Assembly: GCF_025548555.1 (NCBI RefSeq)
Contig: NZ_JAJLPA010000001.1
Location: 248,001-312,000, forward strand
Direction: 5' to 3'
DNA from: Sphingomonas sp. A2-49
Lineage (GTDB): Bacteria; Pseudomonadota; Alphaproteobacteria; Sphingomonadales; Sphingomonadaceae
DNA length: 64,000 nt
Under the pieces are notes generated by a model. It worked only from the letters and a program-made list of their open reading frames with translations. It searched no databases and had not been told where the DNA came from. Position numbers and translations under genes: made by a program. Positions 1-7,722 of the stretch are shown one piece after another (the first letter of the stretch is position 1; every line of letters starts with the position of its first letter).

Positions 1-36
1 TCGCGGGACCGGCCTGTTCGCGCTTCGGAAGTGGGC

Positions 37-1347
37 TCAGGCCGCGGGTGCGGCGTTCGAACCGACCTGGGTCCAGGTGGTCCACAGTGCCGCGATGCCT
101 GCGCGGGGGTTGCCCGTCACGGCGCCGAATGCGGCCTGCGCCCCGGCCTTGTCGCCCGACCGCGCGAGCGCGATGCCGAGGCGCGTGTTCACCTCGTTCG
201 CATCGACGCCGCCCTTGCTCAGCGCCGCGCGATACAGTTCGGCGGCCTTGGCATAGTTGTTCTGGCCGAGATACGCATCGCCGGTCGATGCGGCGATCTT
301 GCCGTCCTTGGCGGCAAGCGCCTGCTTCTCGCTGCCCGCAAGCGATCCTTCGGTCTTGATCGCGCCGTTCGCCGCGGTCAGCAGCCCCTTCGAAAAGGTG
401 CTCGACGCCGGGATCCTGCCGGACGCCATGCCTTCCTTCAGCACCGCCGCCGCCTCGTACGGGTTGCCGCGGTCGTAGACGCTCTTGGCGTAATCCTCGT
501 ACATCGCCTGGTCGGGCATCGCGCCCGCCGCCCGCATCAGGCGGTACAGATCAACGTTCTGCGCCTTGTCGGGCGTCGCGAGGCTGTTCTGCGCGAAGGC
601 GAACTGCAGGATCACGTCACGCCACACCTTGGGCGTCGGATAGGCGGCGACGTACTTCTGCATCCACGCCAGCGTTTCGGGCGCCATCTTCTTGTTGTTC
701 GCGGTCGCGATGCCGAAGCGGTAATAGGCCTCCGGCACCGGCTGGCCCGCCGCCTTCTGCGCGGTGATGTAGCGGTCGAGATCGGCCAGGCCGCCGGCGG
801 TGTCGCCCGCCTGCACCTTCACCTTGGCGAGTTGGAGGTCGAAATCGGGGCTGTTGTAGCCGGCCTGCTTCGCCTGCGTGAAATATTGCGTCGCGACCGG
901 ATACTGGCCGCCGTTATAGGCGAGCTGGCCACGGCGAAACAGGTATTTGCCGCGGTCCGCCGCGGGTGTGTTCTTGGCCGCGAGCAATGCGTCGAGCGGC
1001 TTCGCCAGCACCGTCTCGTCGAGCGGCGCCTTGGGGTTGGCGGCCTGCGCGATCGCCAGCTTGGTGTTTTCCAGGTCGTAGCGGAGCGCGGCGGCGATAT
1101 ATTTGTCGTCGTCGGTCGTCGCCTGCGCCTCGATCTGCGCGACCAGCGGCTCGGCGGTGGCGGGGGTGCGGGCGGTGATCGCCTGCTGCGCCTGATAGGC
1201 GATCGCCTGCACGGGCTTGCTGAGCTTGAAGCCCGGCGCCGCCTGCTCTTCCTTCTTGTCCTTGGCGGCCGCGGGGGCGACGATCGCCAGGCCGCTCACG
1301 CCGGTGGCGAGCACGGCGGCGAGCGCAAGCTTCGAAAGGGTCTTCAT
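37..1347 (-). CDS. Secreted TPR-type repeat protein, function unknown
   Basis: The 436-residue product begins with a clear signal peptide: two lysines, a hydrophobic stretch and a likely cleavage after AAA near residue 28. The mature part is Ala- and Gln-rich and helical. TPR-like helix pairs can be seen around residues 135-185 (pattern LAYNGGQYPVATQYF) and 355-410 (YLGQNNYAKAAELYRAAL). This suggests a periplasmic scaffold, but no catalytic motif is visible and I cannot name the partner. The start is supported by a GGAGAGAG ribosome site just upstream on the minus strand. It runs divergently from yaaA with about 175 bases between them, so each probably has its own promoter. Confidence 0.85.
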   Translation of the reverse strand: MKTLSKLALAAVLATGVSGLAIVAPAAAKDKKEEQAAPGFKLSKPVQAIAYQAQQAITARTPATAEPLVAQIEAQATTDDDKYIAAALRYDLENTKLAIAQAANPKAPLDETVLAKPLDALLAAKNTPAADRGKYLFRRGQLAYNGGQYPVATQYFTQAKQAGYNSPDFDLQLAKVKVQAGDTAGGLADLDRYITAQKAAGQPVPEAYYRFGIATANNKKMAPETLAWMQKYVAAYPTPKVWRDVILQFAFAQNSLATPDKAQNVDLYRLMRAAGAMPDQAMYEDYAKSVYDRGNPYEAAAVLKEGMASGRIPASSTFSKGLLTAANGAIKTEGSLAGSEKQALAAKDGKIAASTGDAYLGQNNYAKAAELYRAALSKGGVDANEVNTRLGIALARSGDKAGAQAAFGAVTGNPRAGIAALWTTWTQVGSNAAPAA

Positions 1348-1522
1348 GCTAACTCTCTCTCCAACAAGTTGGGGGCATCGCTGCCGCTAACGTTCGCGGC
1401 GCTCTAACGGTCCGTCCCCGACCGTACAAGCGACGCCGGCGGCAAACGACGGCGGTGGCGATGCCGATCCGCCGCTGAACGGCGATTGAACGCGGGCCGC
1501 CGGACCGCTACCGGCGGCGACG

Positions 1523-2263
1523 ATGATCGCCGTTATCTCCCCCGCCAAGACGCTGGACTATGAGTCCCCCCTGCCCGCGCTCACCGCCACCGCGCCGCGG
1601 TTCGCGGACGAGGCCGCGACGCTCGCCGCCGCGGCGTCGCACCTGACGCAGCAAAGGCTGTCGGAGCTGATGCATATCTCGCCCGCGCTGGCCAAGCTGA
1701 ACGCCGACCGGTTCCGCGACTTCGCGGATGCGCCGGAACGCCCGGCGCTGTTCGCCTTCGCGGGCGACGTCTACACCGGCCTCGATGCCGCGACGCTGGA
1801 GGCGGAGGCGCTGCCCTTCGCGCAGGACCATCTGCGCATGCTGTCGGGCCTCTACGGCCTGTTGCGGCCGTTCGACCGGATGCGACCCTATCGGCTGGAA
1901 ATGGGCACGCGCTGGGCGCCGCGGCGCAAGGCGCTGACCGACTGGTGGGGCGACCGGATCGCGGCGGCGCTGACGCAGGACGTCGTCGCGGACGGCAGCG
2001 GCGTGGTCCTGAACCTCGCCAGCCAGGAATATTGGGCCGCGGTCGCCGGTCGCCTGCCGGCGGACATCCGCGTCGTCGCGGTCGATTTCCGCGACGGCGA
2101 CCGCTTCGTCAGCTTTCACGCGAAGAAGGCGCGCGGCATGATGGCCCGCTGGATGATCGAGCATCGCATCACCGACATCGCCGCGATGCAGGGGTTCGAC
2201 AGCGCCGGTTACGCCTTCGACGCCGATGCCAGCACCGACGACCAGTGGCGGTTCAGCCGATGA
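1523..2263 (+). CDS. yaaA: Peroxide stress protein YaaA (DUF328)
   Basis: The 246-residue protein opens with MIAVISPAKTLDYE, the hallmark N-terminus of the YaaA/DUF328 family, and has the usual family length. It contains the family segments LSGLYGLLRPFDRMRPYRLE and NLASQEYW. In E. coli YaaA lowers free intracellular iron during H2O2 stress and is OxyR-controlled; the same role here is inferred from family membership. It is cytosolic. Its stop codon overlaps the ATG of the following SDR gene (ATGA), so the two are probably cotranslated. No OxyR site was identified. Confidence 0.93.
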   Translation: MIAVISPAKTLDYESPLPALTATAPRFADEAATLAAAASHLTQQRLSELMHISPALAKLNADRFRDFADAPERPALFAFAGDVYTGLDAATLEAEALPFAQDHLRMLSGLYGLLRPFDRMRPYRLEMGTRWAPRRKALTDWWGDRIAAALTQDVVADGSGVVLNLASQEYWAAVAGRLPADIRVVAVDFRDGDRFVSFHAKKARGMMARWMIEHRITDIAAMQGFDSAGYAFDADASTDDQWRFSR

Positions 2264-2949
2264 CCGCCGCGGTCATCATCGGCAGCTCGGGCGGGATCGG
2301 TGCGGCGCTCGCGGACGCGATCGAGGACGAGGGCACGTTCGACATGGTCCACCGCCTGTCGCGGGCGGGCACGGACCGGATCGATATCGAGGACGAGGCG
2401 AGCATCGCCGCCGCGGCGGCACGGATCGCCGCCGGCCCGCCGCCCGCGCTGGTGATCGTGGCGACGGGCATGCTGCACGATGCGACGCACGGCCCCGAAA
2501 AGAGCCATCGCGAGCTCGACGCGGCATGGCTCGCCCGGACGATGGCGGTCAATGCGATCGGACCGGCGATGGTCGCCCGCCACCTGCTCCCGCTGATGCC
2601 GCGGCAGGGGCGGACGGTGTTCGCGGTCCTGTCGGCACGGATCGGCAGCATCTCGGACAACCGGCTGGGTGGCTGGTACGGCTATCGCATGGCGAAGGCG
2701 GCGCTCAACCAGCTGGTGCGGACGCTGAGCATCGAGGAGCGGCGGCGGAACGACCGGTCGATCGTCGTCGGCCTGCACCCCGGCACCGTCGATACCGCCC
2801 TGTCGCGGCCGTTCCAGGGCAACGTGCGTCCCGGCACGCTGTTCACGCCCGACCGCGCGGCGTCGCAGCTGCTCGACGTACTCGACGGTCTGGGCGCGCC
2901 GGACAGCGGCAAGCTGTTCGATTTCGAGGGGAAAGAGGTCGCTCCCTGA
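2260..2949 (+). CDS. Short-chain dehydrogenase/reductase (C-factor-like)
   Basis: The 229-residue cytosolic protein begins MTAAVIIGSSGGIGAALADA, a glycine-rich NAD(P)-binding fold with the GxxxGIG spacing. The catalytic Tyr and Lys of the SDR family lie in GWYGYRMAKAAL, and the Ser is in VLSARIGS. The HPGTVDTALSRPF segment resembles the CsgA/C-factor-like SDR subgroup, whose substrates are mostly unknown. The ATG at 2260 overlaps the yaaA stop by four bases and starts exactly at the Rossmann strand, so the longer open frame upstream is not used. Substrate cannot be told from sequence. Confidence 0.9.
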   Translation: MTAAVIIGSSGGIGAALADAIEDEGTFDMVHRLSRAGTDRIDIEDEASIAAAAARIAAGPPPALVIVATGMLHDATHGPEKSHRELDAAWLARTMAVNAIGPAMVARHLLPLMPRQGRTVFAVLSARIGSISDNRLGGWYGYRMAKAALNQLVRTLSIEERRRNDRSIVVGLHPGTVDTALSRPFQGNVRPGTLFTPDRAASQLLDVLDGLGAPDSGKLFDFEGKEVAP

Positions 2950-2955
2950 CCGAAG

Positions 2956-2971
2956 ATGACGGAAACGTCAT
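2956..2971. promoter_or_regulatory. Operator-like palindrome ATGACG-GAAA-CGTCAT
   Basis: A perfect 6-base inverted repeat with a GAAA spacer lies in the 112-base gap between the SDR gene and the small secreted-protein gene. Its core, TGACGNAAACGTCA, recurs at 20799-20812 between the ETF-QO and UDG-like genes. It could be a dimeric regulator site or a small hairpin; the binding protein is unknown. Confidence 0.35.
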
Positions 2972-3061
2972 GATCCGGCCATTGCGGCGTCAGCGATCCG
3001 CGCGCATTTTCCCGACACGACGACGACGCGGTTCCACGCGTCCGCCGGTGGAGACGATGCC

Positions 3062-3352
3062 ATGACCCGATCCCTGCCCCTCGCCCTGTTCGCCGCCGCC
3101 ACGCTGTGCTGCGGATCCGCCGCGCTCGCCACCGGCGGGCAGGCGACGTCCGCCAAGGTGACCGCGACCAGCCGCACGACGACGACGACCAGGCCGGCGA
3201 TCGGCAAGCCGACCACGGCGACGCGGACGACGACGCGCACCACCACCGCCGCCAAGGGGCGGATGGTGACCACCAAGACGAGCACCGGCAAGACCGTCAC
3301 CTACGATTGCGGCAAGGCGGGCAACGCCGCCAAGGCCGCCTGCAAGAAGTGA
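3062..3352 (+). CDS. Small Thr-rich secreted protein, function unknown
   Basis: The 96-residue product has a signal peptide (MTRSLPLALFAAATLC then an alanine-rich cleavage region ending ALA near residue 23). The mature part is strongly enriched in Thr, Lys, Arg and Ala, with runs such as TTTTT and TRTTTRTTT, and ends in a short segment with two cysteines (YDCGKAGNAAKAACKK) that may form a disulphide. It is basic and probably disordered. No known domain was recognised. A GGAGA ribosome site precedes the ATG. An 11-base-pair hairpin follows it, so it looks like a stand-alone transcript. Confidence 0.7.
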   Translation: MTRSLPLALFAAATLCCGSAALATGGQATSAKVTATSRTTTTTRPAIGKPTTATRTTTRTTTAAKGRMVTTKTSTGKTVTYDCGKAGNAAKAACKK

Positions 3353-3375
3353 CGCCGCCGGGCGTCTGAACGCGC

Positions 3376-3407
3376 CGCGCGCGTGCGCTCACGGGTGCAC
3401 GCGCGCG
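3376..3407 (+). terminator. Hairpin terminator after the Thr-rich secreted protein gene
   Basis: A perfect 11-base inverted repeat (3376-3386 pairs with 3397-3407, loop of 10) lies between the small secreted-protein gene and gyrA and is followed by TGACTTT. A weaker hairpin, GACGCC/GGCGTC, sits at 3351-3366. The U-tract is short, so termination strength is uncertain; it could also affect the gyrA leader. Confidence 0.45.
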
Positions 3408-3473
3408 TGACTTTCGGTGCGGACGTGCCTACAAGATCGGCACACATCTGTAACAATCCGAAAGCGTATAGCC

Positions 3474-6272
3474 TTGGCCGACGAGACCACCCTCGCCGAA
3501 CCCTCTCCCCATACCGACGGCGGGGCGACGATCTCGATCGTCGACGAGATGAAGTCGAGCTATCTCGACTATGCGATGAGCGTGATCGTCGCCCGGGCGC
3601 TGCCCGACGTGCGCGACGGGCTGAAGCCGGTGCATCGCCGCATCCTGTTTTCCGCGCAGGAAAACGGTTTCCTGTTCAACCGGCCGTATCGCAAGTCCGC
3701 GCGCATCGTCGGTGACGTGATCGGTAAGTACCACCCGCACGGCGACACCGCGATCTACGACGCCCTCGCGCGGATGACGCAGGACTGGTCGATGCGGCTG
3801 CCGCTGATCGACGGCCAGGGCAACTTCGGCTCGATGGATCCCGATCCGCCCGCGGCGATGCGCTACACCGAGGCGCGCCTCGCCCGCGCCGCCAATTACC
3901 TGATGGAGGATCTCGACAAGGACACGGTCGATTTCCAGCCGAATTACGACGCCAGCGAGCGCGAGCCGCAGGTGCTGCCGGCGCGATTCCCCAACCTGCT
4001 GGTCAACGGTGCGGGCGGCATCGCGGTGGGCATGGCGACCAACATTCCGCCGCACAATCTGGGCGAGGTCGTCGACGCCTGCCTCGCCTATATCGACAAC
4101 GCCGAGATCACGCTCGACGAACTGATCGAGATCGTGCCCGGTCCCGATTTCCCGACCGGCGCGATCATCCTCGGCAAGGCGGGCGCGCGGTCCGCCTATC
4201 ACACCGGCCGCGGCTCGATCATCGTGCGATCGCGACACATCGTCGAGGAAAGCCGCGGCGATCGCCGCTCGATCGTGCTGACCGCGATCCCGTTCCAGCA
4301 GGGCAAGAACGCGCTGGTCGAGAAGATCGCCGAGGCGGCGAAGGACAAGCGGATCGAGGGCGTCAGCGACATCCGCGACGAATCGAACCGCGAAGGCGTG
4401 CGGATCGTCATCGACCTGAAGCGCGATGCGACGCCGGAGGTGGTGCTCAACCAGCTGTGGCGGCACACGCCGGCGCAGGGGTCCTTCCCGGCCAACATGC
4501 TGGCGATCCGTGGCGGCCGGCCCGAGACGCTGAACCTCAAGGACATCATCCAGGCGTTCGTCCAGTTCCGCGAACAGGTCATCACCCGCCGGTCGAAGTT
4601 CGAACTCAACAAGGCGCGCGACCGTGCCCATATCCTGCTCGGGCTGGTGATCGCGGTCACCAATCTCGACGAGGTGGTGCGGATCATCCGCGGATCGGGC
4701 AGCCCGGCCGAGGCGCGTGCCGCCCTGCTGTCTCGCGAATGGCCGATCGCCGAGATCGCGCCCTATCTGAGCCTCGTCGAGGCGGTCGAGGGCACGCAGG
4801 CCGGCGACGGCTATCGCCTGTCGGACACGCAGGTCCGCGCGATCCTCGACCTGCGCCTCCATCGGCTGACCGCGCTCGGCCGCGACGAGATCGGCGACGA
4901 GCTGAAGGGCCTTGCCGATTCGATCGCCGCGTTGCTGGAGATCCTGGGCAATCGCGCGCGACTGTACGAGGTGATGCGCGAGGAACTGGTCGACGTCCGC
5001 GCGATCTTCGCCACGCCGCGCCGGACCGAAATCGCCGCGGCCGCGGACGGCATCGACGACGAGGACCTGATCGAGCGCGAGGAGATGGTCGTCACCGTCA
5101 CCGTGCAGGGCTATATCAAGCGGACGCCGCTGGACGCCTTCCGCGCGCAGAAGCGCGGCGGCAAGGGCCGCGCGGGCATGGCGACGAAGGAAGAGGATGC
5201 GATCACCTCGCTCTTCGTCACCTCGACCCACACGCCGGTGCTGTTCTTCAGCAACCACGGCAAGGTCTATCGCAAGAAGGTCTGGCGCCTGCCCGAAGGT
5301 GGCCCGGCGACACGCGGGCGGCCGATGATAAACCTGCTGCCGCTGGCGGAGGGGGAGACGATCTCCACCGTCCTGCCGCTGCCCGAGGACGAGACGCGCT
5401 GGGGCGACCTGCACGTCATGTTCGCGACCGCGAACGGCACGGTGCGCCGCAACGCGATGGACGCCTTCGCCAACATTCCCACCAACGGCAAGCTGGCGAT
5501 GCGCTTCGACGAGGGCAGCGACGACAAATTGATCGGCGTCGCGGTGCTGACCGAAACCGACGACGTGCTGCTCGCGACGCGCAACGGCAAGGCGATCCGC
5601 TTCGCCGCGACCGACGTGCGCGAATTCCAGAGCCGGACCTCGACCGGGGTCCGCGGCGTTAGCCTGATCGGCGACGACGAGGTCATCAGCCTGTCGATCC
5701 TGCGCGGTTTCGCGGCGACGACCGACGAGCGCGAGCAGTATCTCAAGGCCGCCGCCTGGAAGGAAGGCGAACGCGAGGCGGCGCTCGCCCCCGAACGGAT
5801 GGCGGAATTCGAGGCGGCGGAGGAGTTCATCCTCACCGTCACCCAGAACGGTTATGGCAAGCGCACCTCCGCCTATGAATATCGCCGCACCAATCGCGGC
5901 GGCCAGGGGATCACCAACATCGTCTCGGCCGGTCGCAACGGCCCGGTCGTGGCGAGCTTCCCGGCGCATTCGGGAGAGCAGCTGATGCTCGTCACCGACC
6001 AGGCGAAACTGATCCGCATGTCGGTCGGCGACGTCCGCGTCACCGGCCGCAACACGCAGGGCGTCACGCTGTTCAGCGTCGCGAAGGACGAGCACGTCGT
6101 CTCCGCGGCGCGGATCGACGAGGAGGAGGAACCCGAGAACGCGGCGGAAGCGATCGTCGCGGACGAGCTGGACGCCACCCCCGACGCACCGGCGGAGGAC
6201 CAGCTGATCGTCGACGACGGCACCGGCCCGCAGACGATGGACGGGCCGGCGGATGGCGAGGACGACGCATGA
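3474..6272 (+). CDS. gyrA: DNA gyrase subunit A
   Basis: This is the breakage-reunion subunit of DNA gyrase, a cytosolic type II topoisomerase that introduces negative supercoils with GyrB. The product is 932 residues from the TTG at 3474, chosen because LADETT...[15 protein letters not shown] matches the usual sphingomonad N-terminus; upstream codons up to 3417 are open but unlike the family. The catalytic tyrosine is in [10 protein letters not shown] (about Y131). The quinolone-determining loop is [12 protein letters not shown], with Thr at the Ser83 position and Asp kept at the Asp87 position. The C-terminal beta-pinwheel holds a GyrA box, QKRGGKG, near residue 558, which separates it from ParC. 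The tail is acidic. The stop overlaps the next gene (ATGA). Confidence 0.95.
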   Translation: MADETTLAEPSPHTDGGATISIVDEMKSSYLDYAMSVIVARALPDVRDGLKPVHRRILFSAQENGFLFNRPYRKSARIVGDVIGKYHPHGDTAIYDALARMTQDWSMRLPLIDGQGNFGSMDPDPPAAMRYTEARLARAANYLMEDLDKDTVDFQPNYDASEREPQVLPARFPNLLVNGAGGIAVGMATNIPPHNLGEVVDACLAYIDNAEITLDELIEIVPGPDFPTGAIILGKAGARSAYHTGRGSIIVRSRHIVEESRGDRRSIVLTAIPFQQGKNALVEKIAEAAKDKRIEGVSDIRDESNREGVRIVIDLKRDATPEVVLNQLWRHTPAQGSFPANMLAIRGGRPETLNLKDIIQAFVQFREQVITRRSKFELNKARDRAHILLGLVIAVTNLDEVVRIIRGSGSPAEARAALLSREWPIAEIAPYLSLVEAVEGTQAGDGYRLSDTQVRAILDLRLHRLTALGRDEIGDELKGLADSIAALLEILGNRARLYEVMREELVDVRAIFATPRRTEIAAAADGIDDEDLIEREEMVVTVTVQGYIKRTPLDAFRAQKRGGKGRAGMATKEEDAITSLFVTSTHTPVLFFSNHGKVYRKKVWRLPEGGPATRGRPMINLLPLAEGETISTVLPLPEDETRWGDLHVMFATANGTVRRNAMDAFANIPTNGKLAMRFDEGSDDKLIGVAVLTETDDVLLATRNGKAIRFAATDVREFQSRTSTGVRGVSLIGDDEVISLSILRGFAATTDEREQYLKAAAWKEGEREAALAPERMAEFEAAEEFILTVTQNGYGKRTSAYEYRRTNRGGQGITNIVSAGRNGPVVASFPAHSGEQLMLVTDQAKLIRMSVGDVRVTGRNTQGVTLFSVAKDEHVVSAARIDEEEEPENAAEAIVADELDATPDAPAEDQLIVDDGTGPQTMDGPADGEDDA

Positions 6273-6622
6273 CCGGCCGTCCGACGACCGCCTACAAGGT
6301 GCTGACCGCAGACCAGATGGCGATGCTGGAGCGCGACGGCAGTTTCGCGGGCGCCCCCGTCGACCTGGCGGATGGCTATATCCATCTGTCGACTGCGGCG
6401 CAGTTGACCGAAACGGTAGACAAGCATTTTGCGGGACAGGACGGGCTTTACGTCGCCGCGGTCGACCTCGGCAGCTTCGATGCGTCGGTGAAATGGGAAG
6501 AGTCGCGCGGTGGACAGCTGTTCCCGCACCTCTATGGCCCATTGCCGCTGGAAACGCTCGTCGCCTATTCTCCGCTGGAGCGTGGCGAGGACGGGACGGT
6601 CCGTTTACCCGTCACCGGTTGA
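6269..6622 (+). CDS. DUF952 domain protein
   Basis: The 117-residue cytosolic protein fits the DUF952 family: YKVLTADQMAMLE at the start, then GYIHLSTAAQLTETVDKHF, and FPHLYGPLPLETL near the end. The biochemical role of this family is not established. The ATG overlaps the gyrA stop by four bases, so it is likely translated by ribosomes finishing gyrA. No other function is suggested by its neighbours. Confidence 0.88.
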   Translation: MTGRPTTAYKVLTADQMAMLERDGSFAGAPVDLADGYIHLSTAAQLTETVDKHFAGQDGLYVAAVDLGSFDASVKWEESRGGQLFPHLYGPLPLETLVAYSPLERGEDGTVRLPVTG

Positions 6623-6719
6623 TCCCGGCGGGGGCTCCGCTCGCCGAGAATGGCGGGCGGAACCGCATCGCAAACCCCATCGTTACTATGTCACAACGAC
6701 AGAAGATGGAGAAGTTTCG

Positions 6720-7280
6720 ATGCGTACCCTGGCCCTGACGATCGGCAGCCTGATGATGGCGCCCGCCGCGGCTCTGGCACAGCAAGCCCAGCCTGCCGCC
6801 CCCGCCGGCGCGACCGCAACGGCCGCCGCCCCGACGGTCGGCGCGACGATCTACGACAGCGCGGGCGTCGCGCTCGGCACCGTCGCCAGCATCACGCCGC
6901 AGGCGGTGATCCTCAACACCGGCACCGCGCAGGTTCCGCTGCCCCCCACCTCGATCGGCAAGACCGACAAGGGCTTCGCGATGGCGATGACCAAGGCCGA
7001 CCTCGACGCCGCAGTTGCCCGGTCGCAGGCCGATGCGCAGGCCGCGGTGAAGGCGAAGCTGACCCCCGGGACGGCGGTGAGCGGGCTGAACGGCGCCGCG
7101 CTCGGAACGATCAAGTCGGCCGACGCGCAGTTCGTGACGCTGACCACCGCCAAGGGCGATGTGAAGCTGCCCATCGCGGGCTTCAGCGCGGACGCCAGCG
7201 GCAAGGTGATCGTCGGCATCACCGCCGACCAGCTCGCCGCCGCGACCGCCGGGGCCGCAGCGAGCGCCCCCGCGAAGTGA
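6720..7280 (+). CDS. Secreted protein with two PRC-barrel-like repeats, function unknown
   Basis: The 186-residue product has a signal peptide ending ALA-QQ near residue 20, then an Ala/Pro/Thr-rich linker to about residue 38. The rest is an internal duplication: residues about 39-98 (GATIYDSAGVALGTVASI ... MTKADLDAAV) match about 117-175 (GTAVSGLNGAALGTIKSA ... ITADQLAAAT). Each unit looks like a small beta fold of the PRC-barrel kind, but this is a visual judgement. The start at 6720 is supported by the GATGGAGAAG ribosome site and by the signal peptide. Followed by a GC hairpin, so probably monocistronic. Likely periplasmic. Confidence 0.8.
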   Translation: MRTLALTIGSLMMAPAAALAQQAQPAAPAGATATAAAPTVGATIYDSAGVALGTVASITPQAVILNTGTAQVPLPPTSIGKTDKGFAMAMTKADLDAAVARSQADAQAAVKAKLTPGTAVSGLNGAALGTIKSADAQFVTLTTAKGDVKLPIAGFSADASGKVIVGITADQLAAATAGAAASAPAK

Positions 7281-7286
7281 GGTCAT

Positions 7287-7311
7287 GGGGGGAGGTCGGT
7301 CGCCTCCCCCC
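7287..7311 (+). terminator. Hairpin downstream of the secreted repeat protein gene
   Basis: A perfect nine-base stem, GGGGGGAGG with CCTCCCCCC, and a seven-base loop start six bases after the stop codon at 7280. No long T-run follows, so it is a terminator-like hairpin rather than a textbook intrinsic terminator. Confidence 0.5.
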
Positions 7312-7722
7312 AAACGGTTTGAATGAAGGCGCGCGGGGCTGATATGGCGCGTGCAATGGGCGTGACGCCGCCCCGGGCTGGAATGATCGGGGCATGATCG
7401 GGCGAACGTGACGTGCGCGGTGAGGCCCGGCACCGTTTACCGCCAGATGCGGCGCTCCGATCCGGGCGTGTATGATTATTCATCGTCGCCAAGGATGACC
7501 GAGCCGTCCGTCGTTGCGAGCGTAGCGAAGCTACCCAGGGCGTCGTGGTCCGACTCGGGGTAGCTTCGCTACGCTCGCAATGACGGATCGACGGGTCTTG
7601 CCAGCTCCAGATCGTATCGCGGGCACCGTCGCCGATTGGATCCCAAGCGCGGGCACAGCTTCACCGCCCCCGTGTGTGGCAACCCGACATGACGACCCCG
7701 GCCTTACAAACCGCGCCGTAGA
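7312..7722. other. Intergenic stretch with a palindromic repeat, no gene seen
   Basis: This 411-base stretch separates the secreted repeat-protein gene from the 3' end of alaS. Apart from the inverted repeat at 7509-7585, I see no coding region with convincing codon use or ribosome site on either strand, and no RNA gene. Its base composition is less extreme than the flanking genes. Confidence 0.5.
7509..7585. repeat. Palindromic repeat of the GTCATTGCGAGC type
   Basis: Two 28-base arms (7509-7536 and 7558-7585) are inverted copies with one mismatch, separated by 21 bases. The core TTGCGAGCGTAGCGAAGC resembles the short dispersed intergenic palindromes (GTCATTGCGAGCG...) known from many alphaproteobacterial genomes. 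It would fold into a long hairpin in RNA. Only this one copy is in the window, so repetition in this genome is inferred. Confidence 0.6.

Noticed and set aside
1361..1372. CCAAC-AA-GTTGG palindrome near the first gene start
   Set aside because: It is short, lies next to the ribosome site and could easily be chance.
3160..3260. Repeated ACG/ACC triplets that look like a short tandem repeat
   Set aside because: They encode the Thr-rich part of the small secreted protein and are codon-level low complexity, not a CRISPR or minisatellite array.
3735..3770. Thr at the Ser83 position of GyrA as a quinolone resistance mutation
   Set aside because: Thr is the natural residue at this place in many susceptible species, and the Asp87-equivalent is intact, so it is not evidence of selected resistance.
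3429..6542. A very long open frame antisense to gyrA
   Set aside because: It is an artefact of GC-rich codon use on the gyrA strand: the translation is Arg/His/Asp-rich without any domain, and gyrA on the other strand is certain.
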